Below are positions 42,858 through 50,597 of a stretch of 64,000 nt of DNA, in pieces. Every line of letters begins with the position of its first letter. Within the stretch, counting starts at the first letter, position 1. The translations under genes and the position numbers were made by a program. The notes below the pieces were generated by a model, which searched no databases, was not told the DNA's origin, and was given only the letters and a program-made list of their open reading frames with translations. The DNA is from UBA9676 sp036005525 (GTDB lineage Bacteria > Actinomycetota > Actinomycetes > Streptosporangiales > Streptosporangiaceae), in assembly GCA_036005525.1 (NCBI GenBank), contig DASYQM010000450.1, forward strand, positions 37,030-101,029, in the 5' to 3' direction.

Positions 42858-44264
42858 ATGAGATCGCCAAGCGGGTCCCGCCCACACGCACGGCGCGTCC
42901 GTCTGTATCTGCATTCTGTTCCCTTCATCACCATTGCCGCATGCGCGGTCCTCGTCATCGCCGCCGGCTGCTCCAAGGGCCAGAACGAGGCGTCGCCCAG
43001 CGAGAGCGCGACGCCGTCGGCATCGCAGGCGGTGGCTGGGGTACCCGTCTACGACGTCTTCGTGAAGAACTTCACCTACCACGGCATGCCGTCGTCGGTG
43101 CCGGCGAACAAGACGATCATGGTCTCGTTCACCAACAAGGAGTCGTTCGAGATCGACCACGAGTTCGTGGTGCTGAGGCTGACCGGCGGCAAGACCCCCC
43201 AGGACGTGATCAACGACGCGAAGAAGAAGGGCGCCAAGGCCGAGGACGACTGGATCCACTACGCCGACAGCGGCGACCCGCTGCCCACCAACTCCAGCCA
43301 CACGGTCACGATGAACCTCCCGCCCGGTAACTACGTGGCGACCTGCTGGCAGACCGGCAAGGCCGGCGGCGGTTCCGGCCCGCCGCACGTCACGATCGGC
43401 ATGATCCAGCAGTTCACCGCCTCCACGTCCGCGACCGTCCCGGCGAGCGCGATGAAGTCCGTCGTCACCTACAGCGTCTCCGTGAAGAACTTCACCTACC
43501 ACGGCATGCCGTCGTCGGTGCCGGCGAACACGCCGATCGTCGTCGGGTTCACCAACAAGGAGTCGTTCGAGATCGACCACGAGTTCGTGGTGCTGAAGCT
43601 GCCGGCCGGCAAGACCGCCCAGGACGTGATCAACGACGCCAAGAAGAAGGGCGCCAGCGGCGAGGACGACTGGATCCACTACGCCGACAGCGGCGACCCG
43701 CTGCCCACCAACTCCAGCCACGCGGTCACGATGGACCTGCCCCCCGGTAACTACGTGGCGACCTGCTGGCAGACCGGCAAGGCCGGCGGCGGCACGGGCC
43801 CGCCGCACGTCACCATCGGCATGATCGCGCCGTTCACCGCCTCCGCCTCCGCGGCCGTCCCGGCCGGCGCGGGCGCGACCACCTCCTACGACGTTTTCGT
43901 GAAGAACTTCACCTACCACGGCATGCCGTCGTCGGTGCCGGCGAATAAGCCGATCACGGTCTCGTTCATCAACAAGGAGTCGTTCGAGATCGACCACGAG
44001 TTCGTGGTGCTGAGGCTGCCGGCCGGTAAGACCGCCCAGGACGTGATCAACGACGCGAAGAAGAAGGGCGACAAGGGCGAGGACGACTGGATCCACTACG
44101 CCGACAGCGGCGACCCGCTGCCCACCAACTTCGGCACCACGGTCACCATGGACCTCGCGCCCGGGACCTACGTAGCGAGCTGCTGGCAGACCGGCAAGGC
44201 CGGCGGTGGCACCGGCCCGCCGCACGTCACCATCGGCATGATCCAGCAGTTCACCGCCTCGTGA
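42858..44264 (+). CDS. Lipoprotein with three tandem cupredoxin-like domains
   Basis: A 468-residue lipoprotein. The signal peptide and lipobox (ITIAACAVLVIAAGC) are followed by a Ser/Ala linker and three almost identical domains starting near residues 65, 205 and 344. Each has the segments FVKNFTYHGMPSSVPAN, ESFEIDHEFVVL (His), DWIHYADSGDPLPTN and NYVATCWQTGKAGGG ... PPHVTIGM. The pattern His, Cys, His-x4-Met is that of a type 1 copper site, although the 14-residue gap between Cys and His is long. The ATG at 42858 follows gaaggagc. It ends 5 nt before the oxidase subunit II gene, so it is likely an electron carrier or copper donor to the oxidase. No full-family match is claimed. Confidence 0.8.
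   Translation: MRSPSGSRPHARRVRLYLHSVPFITIAACAVLVIAAGCSKGQNEASPSESATPSASQAVAGVPVYDVFVKNFTYHGMPSSVPANKTIMVSFTNKESFEIDHEFVVLRLTGGKTPQDVINDAKKKGAKAEDDWIHYADSGDPLPTNSSHTVTMNLPPGNYVATCWQTGKAGGGSGPPHVTIGMIQQFTASTSATVPASAMKSVVTYSVSVKNFTYHGMPSSVPANTPIVVGFTNKESFEIDHEFVVLKLPAGKTAQDVINDAKKKGASGEDDWIHYADSGDPLPTNSSHAVTMDLPPGNYVATCWQTGKAGGGTGPPHVTIGMIAPFTASASAAVPAGAGATTSYDVFVKNFTYHGMPSSVPANKPITVSFINKESFEIDHEFVVLRLPAGKTAQDVINDAKKKGDKGEDDWIHYADSGDPLPTNFGTTVTMDLAPGTYVASCWQTGKAGGGTGPPHVTIGMIQQFTAS
43050..44261 (+). repeat. Three direct repeats of about 0.42 kb inside the cupredoxin gene
   Basis: Units begin at about 43050, 43470 and 43887 (offsets 420 and 417 nt) and are nearly identical at DNA level over about 375 nt each (long exact stretches such as cctaccacggcatgccgtcg). 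The repeats are in frame, so unequal crossing-over could change the number of domains. Confidence 0.85.
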
Positions 44265-44268
44265 CAAG

Positions 44269-45399
44269 GTGATGATGTCGCACAGGATGACTCAAGAGGA
44301 CAAGGGCCGCGAGCCCGCACCTGACGGCTCGCGGCCGGGGGACCAGCGCCGTGCGCTGCGCCTGGCGCTCCTGCTGGCACTGCCGCTGGTCACGACCGGC
44401 TGCGGCCTGGTGCAGACGGGGCTCGATGCAAAGGCGCAGGAGGTACACGACCTCTGGTTCATCATCCTCTGGCTTGCGATCCCAGTGTTCGTGTTCGTCT
44501 GGGGAATGCTGGCCATCGTCATCATCCGGTACCGCAGGCGGCGCGGGGACGAGTCCGAGCCGGTGCAGAACGCCGGAAAGAACGGCGCCCTCGTCACGTT
44601 CTTCGCCGCCCCGCTGGGCATCATCATCCTGCTGCTCGCGTTCGGCGAGGTGACTGTGAACAGGGTCGACCACATCGACCCGCGCCCGGCCGAACGGCTG
44701 GTCGTCACCGGGTCCCAGTGGCAGTGGTCGGCGCGATACGCCAGGGAGGGCATCTCGGTCAGCGGGAAGACCGCCACCGAGACCAGCAACGGCAAGCCGC
44801 TCGTGATGGCGGTGCCGCTCGGCCGGTCCGTGGAGGTCACGCTGGAGTCAACCGACGTCATGCACGGGTTCTTCATACCGGGCATGCTCTTCATGAGAAA
44901 CGCCGTGCCGGGCCGCCCGAACGTGTTCACGTTCACCCCCACCAGGGCAGGTACCTATCACGGCCAGTGCACACAGTTCTGCGGCCTCTGGCACTCGAAG
45001 ATGACGCTGGTGCTCGAGGTCTTGCCGCAGGCGAAGTTCCAGGCCTGGGTGAACCTTCAGAAGAAGGCGCAATCCAAGGCCGGCTCGTGCACGCCGACCG
45101 GCTCGTCGATCACGCTGACGGCGCAGCACATCCAGTGGGACAAGACCTGCATCGCGGCCGTCGCGGGCCAGCCAATCAAGATCACTATCATCAACAAGGA
45201 CGCTGGCATCGCGCACAACTTCGCCATCTGGGTCAACTCGAGCCTGAAGAAGCGGCTGTTCCAGACGGGGAACATGAGCGGCCCGGCGACCAAGACCTAC
45301 ACCGCTCCGGCGCTGCCGGCCGGGAAGTACTACTTCCAGTGCGACGTCCACGGCCCGGCGATGTCCGGGACCCTGATCATCGGGAACGCAGGGGGATGA
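44269..45399 (+). CDS. ctaC: Cytochrome c oxidase subunit II with additional C-terminal cupredoxin domain
   Basis: A 376-residue subunit II. A lipobox-type signal (LPLVTTGC, Cys45), two helices (about 63-87 and 110-127), and a CuA domain with His199 (DVMHGFF) and C-x3-C-x3-H-x2-M at 234-245 (CTQFCGLWHSKM). The usual Glu of the CuA loop is Gln here. From about residue 275 a second cupredoxin domain follows: His316 (AGIAHNFAIW), Cys358, His361 and Met365 in CDVHGPAM, a complete blue-copper set. Extra domains of this kind, in place of the usual fused cytochrome c, provide an internal electron donor. The start is among GTG 44269 and ATGs 44272/44275; all follow caagg. It is 5 nt downstream of the cupredoxin lipoprotein. 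Confidence 0.92.
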   Translation: MMMSHRMTQEDKGREPAPDGSRPGDQRRALRLALLLALPLVTTGCGLVQTGLDAKAQEVHDLWFIILWLAIPVFVFVWGMLAIVIIRYRRRRGDESEPVQNAGKNGALVTFFAAPLGIIILLLAFGEVTVNRVDHIDPRPAERLVVTGSQWQWSARYAREGISVSGKTATETSNGKPLVMAVPLGRSVEVTLESTDVMHGFFIPGMLFMRNAVPGRPNVFTFTPTRAGTYHGQCTQFCGLWHSKMTLVLEVLPQAKFQAWVNLQKKAQSKAGSCTPTGSSITLTAQHIQWDKTCIAAVAGQPIKITIINKDAGIAHNFAIWVNSSLKKRLFQTGNMSGPATKTYTAPALPAGKYYFQCDVHGPAMSGTLIIGNAGG

Positions 45400-45481
45400 G
45401 TGGGCGAGATGGGATGACCGAGCAGTTAGCACCCCGGGTGCGTCCGAGAGGGATCCGCAGCGAGCAACGGGAAGATCGATC

Positions 45482-47167
45482 ATGACGACGACAGATGTTC
45501 TGGCGAAGCCAGCCGCGCCACGGCCGCGATCGTCGCGGGTGCTGGATTGGCTGACGACGACCGATCACAAAAAGATCGGGATCATGTATCTCGTCAATTC
45601 CTTCACGTTCTTCGCGTTCGCCGGCGCATTGGCGATCTTGATGCGCACCCAGCTGATGGCCCCCGACAATACGGTCCTCTCGCCGAAGGCCTTCAACGAG
45701 ACCTTCACCATGCACGGGACGATCATGATCTTCCTGGTGATCCTCCCGCTGCTCTCCGGGTTCGGGAACTACTTCGTGCCGCTGCAGATCGGCGCGCTCG
45801 ACATGGCGTTCCCCAGGGTCAACGCGGCGTCCTTCTGGCTGCTGCCGGTCGGCGGGCTGACAATCGTCGCCGGGTACCTCACCAAGGGCGGCGCGGCCGC
45901 CGCCGGGTGGACGAACTACGTGCCGCTGTCCCTGCAAGGGGGGACCGGCGAGGACCTGTGGATTCTCGGCCTGCTGGTCGTTGGCACCAGCTCGCTCCTC
46001 GGTGCCATCAACTTCATCGTGACCGTGCTCCGGCTGCGCGCCCCCGGCATGACCTTGACCCGCATGCCGATCTTCACGTGGGCCACGACGACCACGTCCA
46101 TCCTCATCGTGCTGGCCGTGCCCTCGCTGACCGCCGCGCTGCTCATGCTGCTCGCCGATCACCACCTCGGGACGGTGTTCTTCGACCCGGCGCACGGCGG
46201 CAGCGTTGCCAACTACCTGAACACGTTCTGGTTCTTCGGGCACCCCGAGGTCTACATGCTCATCATGGGCGCCTGGGGGGTCGTGTCGGAGATCGTCCCG
46301 GTGTTCAGCCGCAAGCCGCTGTACGGGTCCCGGTTCGTGATCCTGGCCCTGATGCTCATCATGGCGCTGTCGTTCACGGTGTGGGGCCACCACATGTACA
46401 CCACGGGTCTCGTCAACGACTCGTTCTTCTCGGTGACCACCGAGCTGATCTCGGTCCCCACCGGGGTGCTGGTCCTTTGCTGGCTGTTCACGCTGTGGAA
46501 GGGGAAGCTCAGCTTCGAGCCGCCGATGCTCTTCGCGCTGGGCTTCATCGCGATGTTCGTCATCGGCGGGATCGACGGCGTGTGGATGGCCTCCCCCGCG
46601 GCGGACTTCACCATCCACGACACGTATTTCGTGGTCTCGCACATTCATTACGTGCTGCTCGGCGGGAGCCTGTTCGGGATCTTCGCCGCGATGTACTACT
46701 GGTTCCCAAAGATAACCGGCCGGATGCTCAGCAGGAAGCTCGGTCAATGGCACTTCTGGCTCCTGCTGATCTCGTTCAACGTGACGTTCTTCCCCATGCA
46801 CTTCCTGGGTCTCTGGGGGATGCCGCGCCGGGTGGAGACGTATCCGATCACTTCCGGATGGGGGCTGACGAACTTCATCGAGACGATCTCCGCTTACGTG
46901 ATCGCGCTGTCGATGCTCATCGCACTCGCGAACCTCATCATCACGCTGCGCAGGCCGCGCAACGCGCCTGCCGACCCGTGGGGAGGGAACACGCTGGAGT
47001 GGGCGACGTCATCGCCGCCACCGCCGCACAACTTCGACAGGCTGCCCGAGATTCGCTCCGAACGCCCGGTCCGCGACCTGCGGCTTGCCATCAGCGCGGC
47101 GGCGAGGTCGGCGGGGCCACAGGGGGCGGCAGAACCGGGCGGAGCCAGGCCGGAGGCGGGACAATGA
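45482..47167 (+). CDS. ctaD: Cytochrome c oxidase subunit I
   Basis: A 561-residue A-type haem-copper oxidase subunit I with 12 helices. All metal ligands are visible: His78 (TMHGTIMIF) and the C-terminal His389 of HIHYVLLGG for the haems, His254 and Tyr258 in GHPEVYML for the cross-linked CuB site, and His303-304 in WGHHMYTTG. The proton channel D-region GNYFVPLQIGALDMAFPRVN is intact. It reduces oxygen to water at the binuclear centre and pumps protons. It starts 82 nt after subunit II and overlaps subunit III by 4 nt. With the CuA subunit and haem O synthase it forms a full cytochrome oxidase of the aa3 or bo3 type. Confidence 0.96.
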   Translation: MTTTDVLAKPAAPRPRSSRVLDWLTTTDHKKIGIMYLVNSFTFFAFAGALAILMRTQLMAPDNTVLSPKAFNETFTMHGTIMIFLVILPLLSGFGNYFVPLQIGALDMAFPRVNAASFWLLPVGGLTIVAGYLTKGGAAAAGWTNYVPLSLQGGTGEDLWILGLLVVGTSSLLGAINFIVTVLRLRAPGMTLTRMPIFTWATTTTSILIVLAVPSLTAALLMLLADHHLGTVFFDPAHGGSVANYLNTFWFFGHPEVYMLIMGAWGVVSEIVPVFSRKPLYGSRFVILALMLIMALSFTVWGHHMYTTGLVNDSFFSVTTELISVPTGVLVLCWLFTLWKGKLSFEPPMLFALGFIAMFVIGGIDGVWMASPAADFTIHDTYFVVSHIHYVLLGGSLFGIFAAMYYWFPKITGRMLSRKLGQWHFWLLLISFNVTFFPMHFLGLWGMPRRVETYPITSGWGLTNFIETISAYVIALSMLIALANLIITLRRPRNAPADPWGGNTLEWATSSPPPPHNFDRLPEIRSERPVRDLRLAISAAARSAGPQGAAEPGGARPEAGQ

Positions 47168-47784
47168 CCGCGAGCGAACACGTGCCCGGCGGGGCGGTCG
47201 ACCGGGCGGAGCTCATCGACCGGCAGGCCGTCCGCAGCGCCAGCAGCTCGGTGACCGGCATGGTGCTCCTGGTCGCCTCGGAGGCGGTCTTCTTCGCTGC
47301 CTTCCTGGGCATCTACGCGGTGTCCTACACGGGTGCCCGGGTGTGGCCCCCGGCGGGGATCGCTACCCCGTCGATCGCGGTCCCGACCGCCGGGGTCGTA
47401 GTGCTCCTGGTCAGCGGGGCTGCCATGGCGCAGGCCATGCGCCACGCCCTCCGCCGCGAATACCGGCGCGCCGTCATGCTGCGCTGGCTGGCGGCGGCGC
47501 TGGTCTGCGCCGTGGTCTTCGGCGTGCTGCTGGTGATCGGCTACGCCGACCTTCCGTTCAGCGTGGGCCAGGGGATCTACGAGTCACTGTTTTACATGAT
47601 CATTGGGCTCGAGATCGCACACGTCGTCGGGGGGGCGGTGCTGCTCGGCGTCGTGACGGTCCGGACGTGGACTGGCGAACTCGCCCTCCGCCGTGATCCC
47701 ATACAGGCGGCGGCGATCTACTGGTACTTCGTCGTTGTTCTCGGCGTCGTGATCTACGCGGTTCTTTACCTGGCGGGGGCCTGA
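47164..47784 (+). CDS. ctaE: Cytochrome c oxidase subunit III
   Basis: A 206-residue subunit III with five predicted helices (short form lacking the first two of the seven-helix type). Typical sequences are SSVTGMVLLVASEAVFFAAF with the Glu thought to matter for proton uptake stability, and GLEIAHVVGGAVLLGVVTVR with the conserved His of this subunit. It overlaps subunit I by 4 nt (ATGA) and is followed by the subunit IV gene after 46 nt. Its role is to stabilise subunit I and guard against turnover inactivation. Confidence 0.9.
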   Translation: MTASEHVPGGAVDRAELIDRQAVRSASSSVTGMVLLVASEAVFFAAFLGIYAVSYTGARVWPPAGIATPSIAVPTAGVVVLLVSGAAMAQAMRHALRREYRRAVMLRWLAAALVCAVVFGVLLVIGYADLPFSVGQGIYESLFYMIIGLEIAHVVGGAVLLGVVTVRTWTGELALRRDPIQAAAIYWYFVVVLGVVIYAVLYLAGA

Positions 47785-47830
47785 TGAGCCCGCATCCGGG
47801 CGGACAGCCCGGAAGAGGAGGTGGCCGCGG

Positions 47831-48277
47831 ATGACGCTGTTCTCGAGGATCTTCATGGGCCTCGGCGCGTTCCTCATCGTGGTGGGCATCGTTTACGGGC
47901 TGGTCGCGGGGGAGTACGAGGGCACCACCGAGATGCTCACCGTGGCCGGCGGCGGCCTCCTGATCGGCGTTTACCTCTCCCGCGCGGTCCAGCGGGCCCG
48001 GGCGGCGGTGGCCGCTGAGGCGGCCGGTGCCGGAGGCGCCGCAGACTCCGAACCACACGTGCCGCCCACGATCTGGCCGCTGGTGTTCGCCCTGTCCATG
48101 ATCGGGATAGTGCTCGGGTCGGTGGGGCCTCGCTGGGTGCTGGCCGCGGGCGCGGTCGTCCTCGTCGCCTCGCTCGCCGGCTGGAGCCTTGACGTGCGTC
48201 GGCAGTGGCGTCATCATGACCACGCGGCGGATGCGGGGGCGGCCCACGGCGGGGCACATCGCCGGACGGGGCCGTGA
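47831..48277 (+). CDS. ctaF: Cytochrome c oxidase subunit IV (actinobacterial CtaF-like)
   Basis: A 148-residue membrane protein with four hydrophobic segments. The N-terminal helix-turn-helix (LFSRIFMGLGAFLIVVGIVYG and TVAGGGLLIGVYLSRAV) and the second pair (IWPLVFALSMIGIVLGS) fit the small actinobacterial oxidase subunit. The GTAEG-type motif is present as YEGTTEML. Good gaggagg site before the ATG at 47831. It completes the operon subunit II-I-III-IV. The His-rich C-terminus (RRQWRHHDHAADAGAAHGGA) is unusual and might bind metal. Confidence 0.8.
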   Translation: MTLFSRIFMGLGAFLIVVGIVYGLVAGEYEGTTEMLTVAGGGLLIGVYLSRAVQRARAAVAAEAAGAGGAADSEPHVPPTIWPLVFALSMIGIVLGSVGPRWVLAAGAVVLVASLAGWSLDVRRQWRHHDHAADAGAAHGGAHRRTGP

Positions 48278-48300
48278 TGCCCCTCAAGGGAGTGGCGGTC

Positions 48301-48489
48301 ATGAGGCGGCGCTCGTACGACCAGTGCATGCGCTGCGGCAAAGCCACCGCGTACGGCCGGTCGGTGTGCCGGGAGTGCAACCCGGCAGGGCTGCCCGAGC
48401 CGAGCCCCGCGCAGTATCATGCGACGGTCTTCCTTGCCGTCCTGCTGACACTGGTCGCGCTGGGCGTCCTTGCTCTCGTGCTGCACTGA
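48301..48489 (+). CDS. Small zinc-ribbon membrane protein
   Basis: A 62-residue protein: a short C-x2-C ... C-x2-C ribbon (CMRCGKATAYGRSVCRECNP) followed by one membrane helix (ATVFLAVLLTLVALGVLALV). The ATG at 48301 follows aagggag, and a GTG at 48274 that overlaps the subunit IV stop is an alternative. It is placed between the oxidase and CopCD genes and may belong to either as an assembly or copper-binding factor. Function is not known. Confidence 0.6.
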   Translation: MRRRSYDQCMRCGKATAYGRSVCRECNPAGLPEPSPAQYHATVFLAVLLTLVALGVLALVLH

Positions 48490-48518
48490 CGTCCTGGCGT
48501 CGTGCGGAGCGTGAGCTG

Positions 48519-50597
48519 ATGTTCTTCCACCGGATTGCCCGGTCCGGCGGCGGCTGGGCGGCTCGGCTGGGCGGTCTCATCCTGGCATCGGCTGCCCTGC
48601 TGCTGATTCTGCCGGCGACCGCCTCCGCGCACGCCGTGCCGGTTTCCTCCACGCCGGCGCCGGGCGCCCGGCTCGGCGTGGCGCCGGGCGCGGTCGTCAT
48701 CGTGTTCGACGAGCCGCTCGAGCCCCGGCTGTCGGGTATCACCGTCGTCGACCCCACCGGCCGGCGGTTCACCGGCACGGTGTCCGGCAAGACCATCCGG
48801 GTGCCCCTCTCCAGCAATGCGCCCGGCGTCTACCAGGTGGACTGGAAGACCGTCAGCGTGGTCGACGGGCACACGATCACCGGGACATTCCGGTTCGGCG
48901 TGGGCGTATCGCCCGCGGTGGCAACCGCGACCGCCGGGACCACCGCGAAGGGGCCGACGGCAGGGGACATTCTGGTCGCTGTCCTGCGCGGGATCGAGTA
49001 CGCCCTGCTTCTGCTCGCCTGCGGGCTCGCGACGCTGAGCATCCTCGGCCGTGGCCTGCCGCTGCGGCTGCCGGCCGTCCCGGTCGCGGCCGCCCTCCTG
49101 GTGAGCGGGGTGGCCGTGGTGACCGCCGAGGCGCTGCTGGCGAGTTCCGGCGCGTCGGTGGCCGGGATCATCGACTACCTGACGAACGGGGTCACCGGCT
49201 GGGCCCGGGTGGCGCGCCTCGCGCTGGAGGCGGCGGTGCTGGAGATGGCCATCGTCCGGGCGCGCCTCTCGCCGGTGCTGCTGGCTGGGGTCGTGATCGC
49301 GGTCGCGGTCGCCGGCCACGGCGCGGACGTCGAGCCCGCCTGGCAAGGCATCGCTGTGAACGCGGTACACCTCGCGGCGGCGGGGGTGTGGGCTGGCGGG
49401 ATCATGGCGCTGGCGCTGCTCTGGATGACCGGCCGCTGGCAGGCCGTGGGCCGCGACCTGCTCCCGCGGTTCTCCCGGATCGCGCCGTGGGCCTTTCTCG
49501 TGTCGGTGGTTCTGGGGGCGGTCCAGGCGGCCCAGCTTCTCGGCGGCCCGGGCCAGGTGCTGACCACCGCTTACGGGCTCACGCTGGTGGCGAAGGCCGT
49601 GGCCGTAGCCGCGATGGTTGCGCTCTCGGTGTTCGCCTGGCGGCGCATACGGGTGAGGGTGCGAGGGGAGGCGGTGATCGCCCTCGTGGTGATCGGGGCC
49701 GCCGCCGCCCTCGCCGCGTACCCGGTGGTGCCGAAGGAGGCACGCGAGGCGGCGGAGGTCCCGGTGGCCTCCGGCTCCGGCGCGGCCAGGGCCTCGGCGT
49801 TTCCTCAGCCCGGTGACCTGACCATGGGAGGCCGGGCCGGCCAGATCATGGTCGGGCTCACGGTGCGCCCCGGACGGCCAGGAAAAAATACGGTGAGTGC
49901 CTACCTCGCCAGTCCTGCGACGCCGGCGTCCCGGGCGCGCATCCAGGTGCAAGGCCGCTGGCATGCTCTTTCATCCTGCGGCGGGCCGTGCCGCAGCGGA
50001 ACCGTCGACCTGGATGGCGCGGAACGGCTGGCCCTGGCCGTCGCGGGCCCGGCCGGCGGGACCGCGGCCTTCGAGCTGCCGCCCCTGCCCGCCAAGAACG
50101 GGACCGCGCTGGCCCGGTCGGCGATCGAGGACATGAACCGGCTGCGCAGCTACCGGGTGGCCGAGGTGCTGTCGGGCTTCCGCAGCGCGTACGTGTACGC
50201 ACGCCCGCACCAGATGTGGTTGCGGACGTGGTATGCCGACGGCGTCCAGCAGTCGCTGTGGCTGGGCCGCTCGCTCTACGTGAAGACGGGCCCGGGGACG
50301 CCGTGGCGGCTGAAGTCCAGGGGTACCCTCGCCCCGGTGCCGTACTTCAATTGGGACCCCTTCTGGCCGCTCACCGACGCGCGCATCCTGCGAACCGAGA
50401 CCGTCTCGGGGATGCCGGTCACGGTGATATCGGCCTTCGGCGGCCACGGCAGCAGCCCGGACAGCGTGTGGTTCACGCTCTGGGTGGACCAGAAGACGGG
50501 CCGCGTGCTGCGCTCCCAGATGTGGGCGCCCGACCACTTCATGGACGACCGCTACCACGCCTTCAACCGGCCCGCCGGCATCCCCACGCCCCGATAA
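48519..50597 (+). CDS. Copper resistance/uptake protein: CopC-CopD fusion with C-terminal extracytoplasmic domain
   Basis: A 692-residue membrane protein. The signal peptide (ILASAALLLILPATASA) precedes a CopC-like domain whose mature N-terminal His (AHAVPVSSTP, His38) and VVDGHTITG His are the copper ligands; the domain has SSTPAPGARLGVAP and EPLEPRLSGI. A CopD-like domain of eight helices follows (residues about 160-430). The last 200 residues form another outside domain (EDMNRLRSYRVAEVLSGFRS, GPGTPWRLKSRG). CopC binds copper outside and CopD moves it to the inside, so the protein may supply copper to the oxidase. The ATG at 48519 is the likely start; the open frame to 48189 belongs to other genes. 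Confidence 0.87.
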   Translation: MFFHRIARSGGGWAARLGGLILASAALLLILPATASAHAVPVSSTPAPGARLGVAPGAVVIVFDEPLEPRLSGITVVDPTGRRFTGTVSGKTIRVPLSSNAPGVYQVDWKTVSVVDGHTITGTFRFGVGVSPAVATATAGTTAKGPTAGDILVAVLRGIEYALLLLACGLATLSILGRGLPLRLPAVPVAAALLVSGVAVVTAEALLASSGASVAGIIDYLTNGVTGWARVARLALEAAVLEMAIVRARLSPVLLAGVVIAVAVAGHGADVEPAWQGIAVNAVHLAAAGVWAGGIMALALLWMTGRWQAVGRDLLPRFSRIAPWAFLVSVVLGAVQAAQLLGGPGQVLTTAYGLTLVAKAVAVAAMVALSVFAWRRIRVRVRGEAVIALVVIGAAAALAAYPVVPKEAREAAEVPVASGSGAARASAFPQPGDLTMGGRAGQIMVGLTVRPGRPGKNTVSAYLASPATPASRARIQVQGRWHALSSCGGPCRSGTVDLDGAERLALAVAGPAGGTAAFELPPLPAKNGTALARSAIEDMNRLRSYRVAEVLSGFRSAYVYARPHQMWLRTWYADGVQQSLWLGRSLYVKTGPGTPWRLKSRGTLAPVPYFNWDPFWPLTDARILRTETVSGMPVTVISAFGGHGSSPDSVWFTLWVDQKTGRVLRSQMWAPDHFMDDRYHAFNRPAGIPTPR

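Noticed and set aside
45377..46801. 474-codon leftward frame opposite cytochrome oxidase subunit I
   Set aside because: Antisense of the most conserved gene in the window.
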